A stretch of DNA of 64,000 nt from contig NZ_BAFQ01000296.1 in assembly GCF_000308375.1 (NCBI RefSeq), positions 1-64,000 on the forward strand, read 5' to 3'. The notes beneath the pieces were generated by a model. That model saw only the letters and a program-made list of their open reading frames with translations, was not told the DNA's origin and did not search any database. This DNA comes from Nocardia aobensis NBRC 100429. Its GTDB lineage: Bacteria > Actinomycetota > Actinomycetes > Mycobacteriales > Mycobacteriaceae. Below are positions 24,841 through 32,736 of the stretch, one piece after another; within the stretch, counting starts at the first letter, position 1; each line of letters opens with the position of its first letter. The translations under genes were made by a program, and so were the position numbers.

Positions 24841-26004
24841 ATGGACGAGCCGGGTGCCGAGGCGCCGCGACTGCGCGAACTCGGTGCGGACCCGGACGCC
24901 GTGTTGCGGCTGATCCGATATTTCGACGGTTTCGACGAATCCGACACCAACGCGGATACGGTGGTCCGCGCCGCGGCATTGCTGGCCGAATGCCCGGTGG
25001 CCGCGAGCTGGCCGTCCGGCACGGTGATCCGCTACGACGCGGCGGGTCGTCCGTTGCCGACGGTGATGCCGCCGGCGGAGACGACCGGCGAGCCGGGCGT
25101 ATGGCTGGAGCGGACCGGCGCCGCGCATGCCCTCGATGGCGTCCTGGTGGATCGGCTGCGGCACTGTCTGCGGGTGGTGGCGGTGCGCGGTTCGGCGGCG
25201 GGGCCGACGGGTCTGGACGACCCCGCGCTGCTCGAGGTCGTGCTGTCGGAGAAGCAACGCCGCGAGGATCGGGTGCGGGCCATGCGCCTGCTCGGGATCG
25301 ATCCGGCGCAGCCGATGCGGGTGCTCGCCGTGTCGGGACCCGGTGCGGCGGAAGCGGTCCGGATCATCGCGGCCCGGGGCCGAGTGGTGCGTTCGGCCGT
25401 GACCGGCGCGACCACCGCCGTGCTGATCCAGGACCGGGAAACCTGCCGGGAGCTGTCGGATGTGCTGAATTCCGCTGTAGTACAGGAATTTCCGGCATCG
25501 CGCCGGGGTGCGGGCGGGCCATGGGTGGGGATGGGGGAGCGGCTGCCGGCCTACGCGGCCGCCACGTCGTGGGAGCAGGCGCTGCGCGCGTTGCGTTTCG
25601 CCTCCTCGACCTGGCACGGGCGCCGGGTGGTCGCCTACGAACGACTCGGATCGCTGGCCCTGCTCGGCGAGCTGCCCGTGCAGCGACTGCTGCGCACCTC
25701 GGATGTGTTGCGGGTCAACGAATTCGCCGCCACGGAGGCCGGTGCGCTCGCCGTCGACACGCTCGAGGCGTTCTGCGTCTTCGGATCGCTGCGGCGCACC
25801 GCCGCGGAACTGCATCTGCATCACAGCACCGTGGCCGCGCGCATCGCGCAGGTCGAGGCGGTGATGGGCTGGGATGTCGACGAGGCGCTCGACCGCTTCA
25901 TGGCCACGCTCGCACTGATGGTGCGGCGCATCGCGCTGTCCTCGGCCGAACTCGCCGCGGATCCGGGAGCAGCCGGGCGCGCCGATCCGACGGGTGTCGG
26001 ATGA
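24841..26004 (+). CDS. PucR/CdaR-type helix-turn-helix regulator
   Basis: 387 aa from ATG 24841 with GGAGGTGGG upstream. The N-terminal half holds a sensor region (RYDAAGRPLPTVMPPAE). The C-terminal part has the PucR HTH: VDTLEAFCVFGSLRRTAAEL then HLHHSTVAARIAQVEAVMG. It is predicted to activate or repress a nearby metabolic operon; the NTF2-like/acyl-CoA synthetase pair directly downstream is the obvious candidate. A GAGTG-GTCA-CACTC dyad sits about 50 bases upstream. Confidence 0.8.
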   Translation: MDEPGAEAPRLRELGADPDAVLRLIRYFDGFDESDTNADTVVRAAALLAECPVAASWPSGTVIRYDAAGRPLPTVMPPAETTGEPGVWLERTGAAHALDGVLVDRLRHCLRVVAVRGSAAGPTGLDDPALLEVVLSEKQRREDRVRAMRLLGIDPAQPMRVLAVSGPGAAEAVRIIAARGRVVRSAVTGATTAVLIQDRETCRELSDVLNSAVVQEFPASRRGAGGPWVGMGERLPAYAAATSWEQALRALRFASSTWHGRRVVAYERLGSLALLGELPVQRLLRTSDVLRVNEFAATEAGALAVDTLEAFCVFGSLRRTAAELHLHHSTVAARIAQVEAVMGWDVDEALDRFMATLALMVRRIALSSAELAADPGAAGRADPTGVG

Positions 26005-26032
26005 ATCCGGCCCTTCCGGCGACACGCGGCGG

Positions 26033-26046
26033 GTGATCCGGATCAC
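26033..26046. promoter_or_regulatory. CRP-like palindrome upstream of the NTF2-like gene
   Basis: GTGATCCGGATCAC, a perfect 14-base palindrome matching GTGA-N6-TCAC. It lies 42 bases upstream of the ATG at 26088 and 29 bases after the regulator gene. Confidence 0.45.
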
Positions 26047-26087
26047 TCGACTCGGTCATGATCGGCAGCGACAGAAGGAGTTTCGAC

Positions 26088-26639
26088 ATGGCAGTCATCG
26101 ATCCGAACCGCACCTGGGCCCCGCTGGAAGAGCGGCTCGCCATCACCACGAACGCACGGCACCGGCAGGTGCTCGAGATCGTCATCGAACATATGAAGGC
26201 CGAGGCGAAGCCGGATCTGGACGGCCTCATGCGGACGCTGGTGCCCGAACCGGCCTACCACTTCTGGAACGGCGGACAGGATGTCGGGCCGAAGGGATGG
26301 GACGGCGTGCACACCTACTATTCGGATTTCGTCGCGAGCCGCAGCAATATCCTCGAATACGCCCTCGACCGATTGGTCGTCGACGATCACTGTGTGGTGA
26401 CCGAGGGCTTCCTGAAACAGATCTATCCGGGCGCATATGCCGCACAGATCGGCATTCCCGTCGACGACACCGCGGCCGACTATCTGGTCGTATTCCGGCA
26501 ATTGCTGTTGTGGCCCGTCGACGCGGAGGGCCGGATCGTCGGTGAGGACTCCTATCACTCCGGACCGGTGGAGATCCGCAAATTGAGTGTCGACGAATTG
26601 CCCGGCGAATACGTCGAACTCGTGCACTCGAAGGCGTGA
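26088..26639 (+). CDS. SnoaL/NTF2-like protein
   Basis: 183 aa from ATG 26088 with GAAGGAG upstream. It has the alpha-plus-beta barrel pattern of NTF2-like proteins: a first helical part (RHRQVLEIVIEHMKAEAKPD), HFWNGGQDVGPKGWDGV, YYSDFVASRSNILEYALDRL and a terminal sheet with SYHSGPVEIRKL. Such proteins act as small isomerases, hydratases or binding proteins. It is 37 bases upstream of an acyl-CoA synthetase, so it probably acts on the corresponding acid or CoA ester. Confidence 0.78.
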   Translation: MAVIDPNRTWAPLEERLAITTNARHRQVLEIVIEHMKAEAKPDLDGLMRTLVPEPAYHFWNGGQDVGPKGWDGVHTYYSDFVASRSNILEYALDRLVVDDHCVVTEGFLKQIYPGAYAAQIGIPVDDTAADYLVVFRQLLLWPVDAEGRIVGEDSYHSGPVEIRKLSVDELPGEYVELVHSKA

Positions 26640-26676
26640 GAACGGCCAGACTCGGCTGATGGAAGGCGATACGGAA

Positions 26677-28356
26677 ATGACCGAACTATCCCCTGCAACC
26701 GCGGATGTGCGCCGGGCGGATGTCGCGACCCTGCTGCTCGACCGGCTCGGTGACGAGCGGCTCGGAATGCGCGCCCGTGATCGGGATTGGACCTGGGACG
26801 CGGTGGTCCGGGAATCGGCCGCCCGTGCGGATCTGGCGCACTCGCTGCGCCGCGAGGGGCCCTTCCATATCGGGGTCCTGCTGGACAATGTTCCCGACTT
26901 CGTCTTCTGGCTGGGGGCGGCGGCCTTGGCGGGTGCCACGGTCGCCGGCCTGAATCCCACTCGCGGTGACGCTCAGCTGGCGGCGGACATCCGATATGTC
27001 GACTGCCAGCTGATCGTCACCGACGCGGCCGGGATGGCGCGCCTGCGCGACCTGGATCTCGACCTTCCCGACGACCGGTACCTGCTGGTCGACGCCCCCG
27101 GCTATGCCGCGCTCGTCGAATCCCATCGGGTCGAACCGGCGGCCGCCGGCGGCGGCCCGGACGCGCTGATGCTGTTGCTGTTCACCTCCGGCACCACCGG
27201 AACCTCGAAAGCGGTGAAATGCAGTCAGCGCCGCCTGGCGATGGTCGCGTACGCGGCGCGGGACAAATACGGTCATGTGCGCGACGATGTCGACTACTGC
27301 TGTATGCCGCTGTTCCACGGCAATGCCATCATGGCGTTGTGGGCGCCGGCACTGACGGTCGGCGCGACGGTTTGCCTGACACCGAAATTCTCTGCCTCCC
27401 AATTTCTTCCGGACATCCGCTATTTCGGCGCGACCTTCTTCACCTATGTCGGCAAGGCGCTGGGATATCTGCTCGCCACACCCGAAACACCGCGCGACGG
27501 TGACAACGACCTGGTGCGCGGTTTCGGCACCGAGGCGTCGGTGGCCGATCAGGCGGAATTCCGGCGTCGCTTCGGCGCCGAATTGTTCGAGGGTTACGGT
27601 TCCAGCGAGGGCGCGACCCTGGCGGCGCTGGATCCGAACGCCCCACCCGCGGCCCTCGGCCGTCCCGCGCACGCCGGCGTCGCGGTGGTGAATCCGGATA
27701 CCCTGCGCGAATGTGCGCGCGCCGAACTCGACGAGTTCGGCCGCGTCCGCAATCCCGACGAGGCGATCGGCGAGATGATCGACAAGGCCGGCGCGCTGGC
27801 CTTCGAGGGCTACTACAAGAACGACGCCGCCGATGCCGAACGCATTCGCTACGGCTGGTACTGGACCGGAGACCTCGGCTACATCGATACCGAAGGTTTC
27901 CTGTATTTCGCAGGGCGCAAGGGAGATTGGATTCGCGTCGACGGGGAGAACACCTCCGCCCTGATGATCGAACAGGTCCTGCGCCGCCACCATGCGGTCA
28001 TCGCCGCGGCCGCGTTCGGCGTCCCCGACCCGCGATCCGGTGACCAGGTGATGGCCGCCGTGGAGGTCGCCGACCCGGACTCGTTCGATGTGCGCGAATT
28101 CGCCGAATTCCTCACCGCGCAGCGGGATCTCGGTACGAAGGGTACGCCGCGACTGCTTCGGGTGTCGGCGAATCTGCCGGTCACCGGCTCCAACAAGGTG
28201 CTCAAACGCCAACTCCAGGAGCAGGCGTGGCGCACCGAGGAGGCCGTCTATCGCTGGATCGGACGCGGCGAACCCGAATACGAACCCATGACGGCGGCGG
28301 ACAAGCAGGCATGGGAGGCCGAATTCGCGACCTACGGCCGGGAGCGCCTGTTGTAA
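26677..28356 (+). CDS. Acyl-CoA synthetase (FadD17-like)
   Basis: 559 aa from ATG 26677 (ATG 26659 is also possible). ATP-binding motif LLLFTSGTTGTSKAVKCS, acyl-adenylate motifs LFEGYGSSEGA and YYWTGDLGYID-type, GRKGDWIRVDGEN hinge, and TGSNKVLKRQLQ with the terminal lysine. It lacks long insertions and is the size of fatty-acid or steroid-side-chain CoA ligases. It is the second gene of the NTF2-like operon, behind a CRP-like site and a PucR regulator, so it probably belongs to a carbon-source-regulated degradation step. Confidence 0.87.
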   Translation: MTELSPATADVRRADVATLLLDRLGDERLGMRARDRDWTWDAVVRESAARADLAHSLRREGPFHIGVLLDNVPDFVFWLGAAALAGATVAGLNPTRGDAQLAADIRYVDCQLIVTDAAGMARLRDLDLDLPDDRYLLVDAPGYAALVESHRVEPAAAGGGPDALMLLLFTSGTTGTSKAVKCSQRRLAMVAYAARDKYGHVRDDVDYCCMPLFHGNAIMALWAPALTVGATVCLTPKFSASQFLPDIRYFGATFFTYVGKALGYLLATPETPRDGDNDLVRGFGTEASVADQAEFRRRFGAELFEGYGSSEGATLAALDPNAPPAALGRPAHAGVAVVNPDTLRECARAELDEFGRVRNPDEAIGEMIDKAGALAFEGYYKNDAADAERIRYGWYWTGDLGYIDTEGFLYFAGRKGDWIRVDGENTSALMIEQVLRRHHAVIAAAAFGVPDPRSGDQVMAAVEVADPDSFDVREFAEFLTAQRDLGTKGTPRLLRVSANLPVTGSNKVLKRQLQEQAWRTEEAVYRWIGRGEPEYEPMTAADKQAWEAEFATYGRERLL

Positions 28357-28461
28357 CCGCACGCCACGGTGCGCCAGGTCGTGTTCACCCGGGCGGGATC
28401 CTCCGCGGCGGTGCGGGACGGGAAATTCGGCCGGTTGGATGAGGCGTAGGGATGACGCCGG

Positions 28462-28484
28462 GAATCGCCCGATACGGGTGAGGA
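28462..28484. promoter_or_regulatory. Shared dyad motif, copy A
   Basis: The right arm CGGGTGAGGA and a degenerate left arm (GAATCGCCCG) flank ATA. The consensus from three copies is ACCTCAYCCG-N3-CGGGTGAGGT. It lies about 100 bases upstream of the DUF4203 gene. The left arm matches at only about six of ten positions. Confidence 0.45.
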
Positions 28485-28583
28485 AACTTCGGCGCACATT
28501 CCCTACTCTCCCGGGTAGCTGCGCGATTACTGTGGCAGGTGCGGCACCCTCGGAAATGCGGTTCACGGTCGAAAGGGGTTCTG

Positions 28584-29198
28584 ATGAACGGCATTGTGGT
28601 TGCGCTCATCGGGGCTCTGCTCTGCTTCTACGGAATCAGATCGGTCCACCTGGGCATCCTGGCGATCGGTTTCGGCATCGGGTGGCTGATCGCGGATCTG
28701 TTCAACCCGTCGTTCCTGTGGTTGCTCCTGGCCGGATTGATCGGCGCGCTCTCCGCGTGGGTGGTGACGTCGCTGATCTTCCGTTTCGCGTCGTATGTCA
28801 TCGGCGGGCTGACCGGCGCGATGGTCGGCGCCAAGCTGGCATCGGTGCTGCAACCGGGAGACAAGAACTGGGCGCTCAGCATGATCGTGATCCTGGCGGT
28901 CGCAGTCGCCGGCGGCTTCCTCGCCGACCGCTTCCGGGCCCGGGCACTGCTCTGGCTGACCTCGATCGGCGGCGCGAGCATGGTGCTGAGCGGCGTCGGT
29001 CGTATGAACGATCACCTGTCGTTCCTGCGGGCGCCAGATTCCACGTGGGAGCAGATCTTCTCGGCGCTGGCCTGGATCGCGCTCTCGGCGGCGGGCTGGA
29101 TCGTGCAACGCCATCTGTTCGCCGAGAAACTCGGTATCGACCATCTCGCCGGACGGGACAAGCACGACGGCGGCGGCGCCGTCGCCACCGGGCACTGA
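28584..29198 (+). CDS. DUF4203-type multi-pass membrane protein
   Basis: 204 aa from ATG 28584. It has about six hydrophobic helices; the first is VVALIGALLCFYGIRSVHLG, the pattern of TMEM198/DUF4203 proteins (PF13886), with conserved FLADRFRARALLWLTSIGGA later. Function unknown. It is the first of three adjacent small membrane-protein genes on this strand; dyad copies lie upstream of this gene and of the next. Confidence 0.72.
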   Translation: MNGIVVALIGALLCFYGIRSVHLGILAIGFGIGWLIADLFNPSFLWLLLAGLIGALSAWVVTSLIFRFASYVIGGLTGAMVGAKLASVLQPGDKNWALSMIVILAVAVAGGFLADRFRARALLWLTSIGGASMVLSGVGRMNDHLSFLRAPDSTWEQIFSALAWIALSAAGWIVQRHLFAEKLGIDHLAGRDKHDGGGAVATGH

Positions 29199-29214
29199 TA
29201 CCGGCATGGCGGTC

Positions 29215-29237
29215 ACCTCATCCGATTCGGGTGAGGT
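29215..29237. promoter_or_regulatory. Shared dyad motif, copy B
   Basis: ACCTCATCCG-ATT-CGGGTGAGGT: arms pair at nine of ten positions. It lies 58 bases upstream of the DUF7144 gene. A second CCTCACC follows at 29245-29252. Confidence 0.6.
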
Positions 29238-29294
29238 GGGCCGGCCTCACCTGCGGCAGAGTCGTCGGGAACCCCCGCTCGGAAGGAGTCGGAG

Positions 29295-29717
29295 ATGACA
29301 ACCCCGTCGCAGCACCGCGCGCCGGCCAACAGCCACCCCGTGCGGCAGGGTTTCGCCGCCGGGACCTCGATCGGCGCCGCGGTCCTGCTCGTCACGGTCG
29401 GCATTCTGTCGATCCTGCAGGGGATTTCGGCTGTGGCCGACGACACCCTGTTCGTGGCCGGGCCCGATTACGTCTACAAGGTCGACCTGACCACGTGGGG
29501 CTGGGTCCACATCGGACTCGGGATCGTGCTCGTGCTGTGCGCGCTGGGTCTGATGGCCGGAACCGCGTGGGGTCGCGGTGCGGCGATCGGCATCGCGGCG
29601 CTGTCGATCATCGCGAATTTCCTCTGGTTGCCGTGGTATCCCTGGTGGTCGCTGATCGTGATCGCCCTCGACGTCGTGGTCATCTGGGCCGTCGCCACCT
29701 GGCGCCCGCAGATGTGA
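29295..29717 (+). CDS. DUF7144 family membrane protein
   Basis: 140 aa. After a soluble 20-residue lead, four transmembrane helices follow: AAVLLVTVGILSILQGISAV, WVHIGLGIVLVLCALGL, GIAALSIIANFLWLPWYPWW and a last helix ending WRPQM. This is the common actinobacterial DUF7144 pattern, including the FLWLPWYPWWS motif. Function unknown; often stress-linked. GAAGGAG precedes the ATG. It ends seven bases before the GAP-family gene, so the two form one operon. Confidence 0.82.
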   Translation: MTTPSQHRAPANSHPVRQGFAAGTSIGAAVLLVTVGILSILQGISAVADDTLFVAGPDYVYKVDLTTWGWVHIGLGIVLVLCALGLMAGTAWGRGAAIGIAALSIIANFLWLPWYPWWSLIVIALDVVVIWAVATWRPQM

Positions 29718-29724
29718 TGCGGAC

Positions 29725-30384
29725 ATGGGTGCTGTCCTCGGTGATCTGCTGCCCCTGGCGGTCGGTGTCGCGATCTCACCGATACCGATCGTGGCCGCCA
29801 TCCTGATCATCCTCTCGGCGAACGCCGCCCGCGCGGGAACCGGCTTCGCGATCGGCTGGGTGCTCGGAATTGTCGGCGTCACAACGATTTTCGTGGTGCT
29901 GTCCGGAACGCTGTCGGATTCGCAGGACAAGCATTCGTCGACGGTGACCGCGTGGGTGAAGATCGTGCTGGGCGTCGTGCTGCTGGGATTGGCCGCGATG
30001 CAGTGGCGGTCGCGCTCCGACACCGGTGTACCCGGGTGGATGCGCGCGATCGACACGTTGAGCGCGGTGGGCGCGGTCGGCCTGGGGGCGCTGCTCTCGG
30101 CAGTGAATCCGAAGAATCTGCTGCTGTGCGTCTCGGCCGGGGTGGCCATCGGCACCAGTGGGATCGGTGGCGGGCAGGAGGTGATCGCCGTGCTGGTGTT
30201 CACGGTGATCGCGGCCGCCAGTGTGCTGGTGGTGGTGATCGGATATCTGGTGGCCGCCGAACGGCTGCGGGAACCGCTCGATCGCGCCCGGCGGTGGTTG
30301 CAGGCGAACAATCACGTCGTGATGGCGATCGTGCTGCTGGTGATGGGCGCCGTCGTCCTGGGAAAGGGAATCGGCGGACTGTGA
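29725..30384 (+). CDS. GAP family (Sap-like) LysE-fold transporter
   Basis: 219 aa with six predicted helices. The opening DLLPLAVGVAISPIPIVAAI and LLSAVNPKNLLLCVSAG match the GAP/Sap family (PF11139). Mycobacterial GAP/Sap proteins help to export glycolipids (sulfolipid-1, glycopeptidolipids), while others are LysE-like exporters. A lipid-export role in the envelope is the likely inference. It is coupled to the DUF7144 gene. Its 3' end almost touches the convergent LapA gene (4-base gap). Confidence 0.82.
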   Translation: MGAVLGDLLPLAVGVAISPIPIVAAILIILSANAARAGTGFAIGWVLGIVGVTTIFVVLSGTLSDSQDKHSSTVTAWVKIVLGVVLLGLAAMQWRSRSDTGVPGWMRAIDTLSAVGAVGLGALLSAVNPKNLLLCVSAGVAIGTSGIGGGQEVIAVLVFTVIAAASVLVVVIGYLVAAERLREPLDRARRWLQANNHVVMAIVLLVMGAVVLGKGIGGL

Positions 30385-30388
30385 CCGG

Positions 30389-30613
30389 TCAGCGCCGGCC
30401 GCGGTGGGTGAACAGGCCCACGATCCAGCCGACGACGAACATGATCAACAGCACCAGCCACAGTGGCGAACTGATGGTCACGGTGAGGATGTTGATGTCG
30501 ACGCGATGATGATTCTGCGCGACGAAGATGACGGCCAGAATCGCCAGCACGATCGCCACCCACTGCCGCGGCGAGATGCGCGACAGCAGGGAAGGTTTAG
30601 CGGCCCGATCCAT
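30389..30613 (-). CDS. LapA-domain small membrane protein
   Basis: 74 aa from ATG 30613 (AGGAGG just upstream; a longer start at 30637 is also open). Two helices, WVAIVLAILAVIFVAQNHH and LWLVLLIMFVVGWIVGLF, with the intervening VDINILTVTISSPL typical of LapA/DUF1049. Role uncertain: LapA-domain proteins are linked to envelope stress and lipopolysaccharide assembly in other phyla. Dyad copy C is upstream. Confidence 0.8.
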   Translation of the reverse strand: MDRAAKPSLLSRISPRQWVAIVLAILAVIFVAQNHHRVDINILTVTISSPLWLVLLIMFVVGWIVGLFTHRGRR

Positions 30614-30710
30614 GGTCTCCTCCTGTGGCTCGCTCATCGGTGACACGGGCATCGCCGACCGGCAGCGCCGAATGCCGTCCAACCGATGATCCGTCGGGCG
30701 AGCCGTGCCC

Positions 30711-30733
30711 ACTTCACCCGTCTCGGGTGAGGT
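30711..30733. promoter_or_regulatory. Shared dyad motif, copy C
   Basis: ACTTCACCCG-TCT-CGGGTGAGGT, arms pairing at nine of ten positions, located between the divergent LapA and alkylsulfatase genes (about 98 and 75 bases from the two starts). It could control both. Confidence 0.6.
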
Positions 30734-30807
30734 CGTCACCCCACCGAGCTGGGAATGTCGCGGGCGAGTCGACACAACCAGCCTTCGTGCAGATTGGGGT
30801 GCGTGCT

Positions 30808-32703
30808 ATGACCGGCCAGGGCGACGTTTCCGGGAGCGTGCGGACACAGAACGAGGAGGCGACCCGGGCCCTGCCCTTCGGGGACGATCAGGATTTCGCG
30901 GACGCGCGACGTGGATTCATCGCGGCGCTGGAACCCGGCGTGGTCGAGAATGCGGCCGGCGATGTGGTGTGGGACAGCGACGGTTACGCCTTCCTCGACG
31001 GGGAATGCCCGCCCACCGTGCATCCCAGCCTGTGGCGGCAGTCGAAATTGTGTGCCATCCAAGGGTTGTTCGAGGTGACCGAGGGGATTTATCAGATTCG
31101 CGGGCTCGATCTGTCGAATATGACCGTGGTCGAGGGCGATACCGGCGTGATCGTGATCGATCCGCTGATCTCCCGGGAAACCGCTGCGGCGGGACTCGCG
31201 CTGTATCGCACCCACCGCGGTGACCGGCCGGTGACCGGGGTGATCTATTCGCATTCACATATCGACCATTTCGGCGGCGTGAAAGGTGTGACCACGCCGG
31301 AGGATGTCGCGGCGGGCCGCTGCCCGATTCTCGCGCCCGCCGGATTCGTCGAACATGCCGTCGAGGAGAACGTCTACGCCGGCACCGCCATGGCCCGCCG
31401 CGCCGCCTACATGTACGGCGCCGCCCTGGGGCGGGGGCCGCAGGGCGCGGTCGGCGCCGGATTGGGGCCGACGACCTCGACCGGAACCCCGACCCTCATC
31501 ACGCCCACGACCGACATCACCCACACCGGGCAGACGGAGATCGTCGACGGTGTGCGCATCGAATTCCAGATGACTCCGGGCACCGAGGCGCCGTCGGAGA
31601 TGAATTTCTATTTTCCCGACCGGCGCGCACTGTGTATGGCGGAGAACGCGACGCACACCCTGCACAATCTGCTGACACTTCGCGGCGCCCTGGTGCGCGA
31701 CCCGCATGTGTGGTCGAAATATCTGACCGAATCGATCAATCGTTATGCCGCACAGGCGGATGTGCTGTTCGCCTCGCACCACTGGCCCACCTGGGGAACC
31801 GAAAATCTCACGGAATTCCTCGCGCTGCAACGCGATCTGTACGGGTATCTGCACGACCAGACGGTGCGCGCGCTGAACAAGGGCGCCGTCGGCATCGAAA
31901 TCGCCGAGACCATCGAACTGCCACCGGCCCTCGCCGCGGCCTGGCACACGCACGGCTATTACGGTTCGGTCAGCCACAATGTGAAGGCGATCTATCAGCG
32001 CTACATGGGCTGGTTCGAAGGGAACCCGGCCACCCTGTGGGAGCATCCGCCCAGCGAATCGGCGAAGCGGCACGTCGACTTCATGGGCGGCGCCGAGCAG
32101 GTGCTGAAGAAGGCGCGCGACTCGTTCGCCGCCGGCGATTTCCGGTGGGTGGCACAGGTTCTCAACTACGTGATATTCGCCGACCCCGGCAATCGCGAGG
32201 CACGGGCGCTGCAGGCCGACACCTTCGAACAACTCGGCTACGGTTCGGAGAACGGCACCTGGCGCAACTTCTTCCTGATGGGCGCCTACGAGTTGCGCAA
32301 TGGATCGGTCGGCACGCCCACGGTCGCCGACGCGCCCGATATCGCCGCGGCGCTCACGGTGGAACAGCTCTTCGACGCCATCGCGCTCCGGATCGACGGT
32401 CCCAAGGCCTGGTCGGCCGATATCACCATCGACTGGACGATTTCCGACCTGGATCTCGTGCATCGCACCCAACTGCGCAACGGCGTCCTCGTCCACTACG
32501 ACGTGAGCGCCGGTATGCCCGCTCCGGACGTCACGTTCACCCTGTCCGACGGCGATCTGCACGCGGCGCTGCTCGGCGCGAAGGATATGCAGCAGCTGAT
32601 CGCCGACGGCGCGGTCACCGTCGACGGCGATGTGTCGAAGCTGATCGAACTGGTCGGCTACCTGGACGCGCCCGACCCCGACTTCGCGATCGTGACGCCT
32701 TAG
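30808..32703 (+). CDS. SdsA-type alkylsulfatase (metallo-beta-lactamase fold)
   Basis: 631 aa from ATG 30808; the longer upstream frame runs through the dyad. The metal motif is H149-S-H151-I-D153-H154-FGG, in an MBL fold at about residues 95-330. A dimerisation helical part follows, and a C-terminal SCP2-like lipid-binding domain (about 510-630; ITIDWTISDLDLVHRTQLRN), the layout of SdsA1 alkylsulfatases. These cleave primary or secondary alkyl sulfates by binuclear zinc, releasing sulfate for assimilation. No signal peptide is obvious. Confidence 0.88.
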   Translation: MTGQGDVSGSVRTQNEEATRALPFGDDQDFADARRGFIAALEPGVVENAAGDVVWDSDGYAFLDGECPPTVHPSLWRQSKLCAIQGLFEVTEGIYQIRGLDLSNMTVVEGDTGVIVIDPLISRETAAAGLALYRTHRGDRPVTGVIYSHSHIDHFGGVKGVTTPEDVAAGRCPILAPAGFVEHAVEENVYAGTAMARRAAYMYGAALGRGPQGAVGAGLGPTTSTGTPTLITPTTDITHTGQTEIVDGVRIEFQMTPGTEAPSEMNFYFPDRRALCMAENATHTLHNLLTLRGALVRDPHVWSKYLTESINRYAAQADVLFASHHWPTWGTENLTEFLALQRDLYGYLHDQTVRALNKGAVGIEIAETIELPPALAAAWHTHGYYGSVSHNVKAIYQRYMGWFEGNPATLWEHPPSESAKRHVDFMGGAEQVLKKARDSFAAGDFRWVAQVLNYVIFADPGNREARALQADTFEQLGYGSENGTWRNFFLMGAYELRNGSVGTPTVADAPDIAAALTVEQLFDAIALRIDGPKAWSADITIDWTISDLDLVHRTQLRNGVLVHYDVSAGMPAPDVTFTLSDGDLHAALLGAKDMQQLIADGAVTVDGDVSKLIELVGYLDAPDPDFAIVTP

Positions 32704-32736
32704 CGGGCGTCGGAGACTGCCGCCGTCACCGGCCGG

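Noticed and set aside
28489-28520. GGGTAG near 28513 as a sigma-F promoter for the DUF4203 gene
   Set aside because: No GTTT-like -35 at 15-17 bases upstream.
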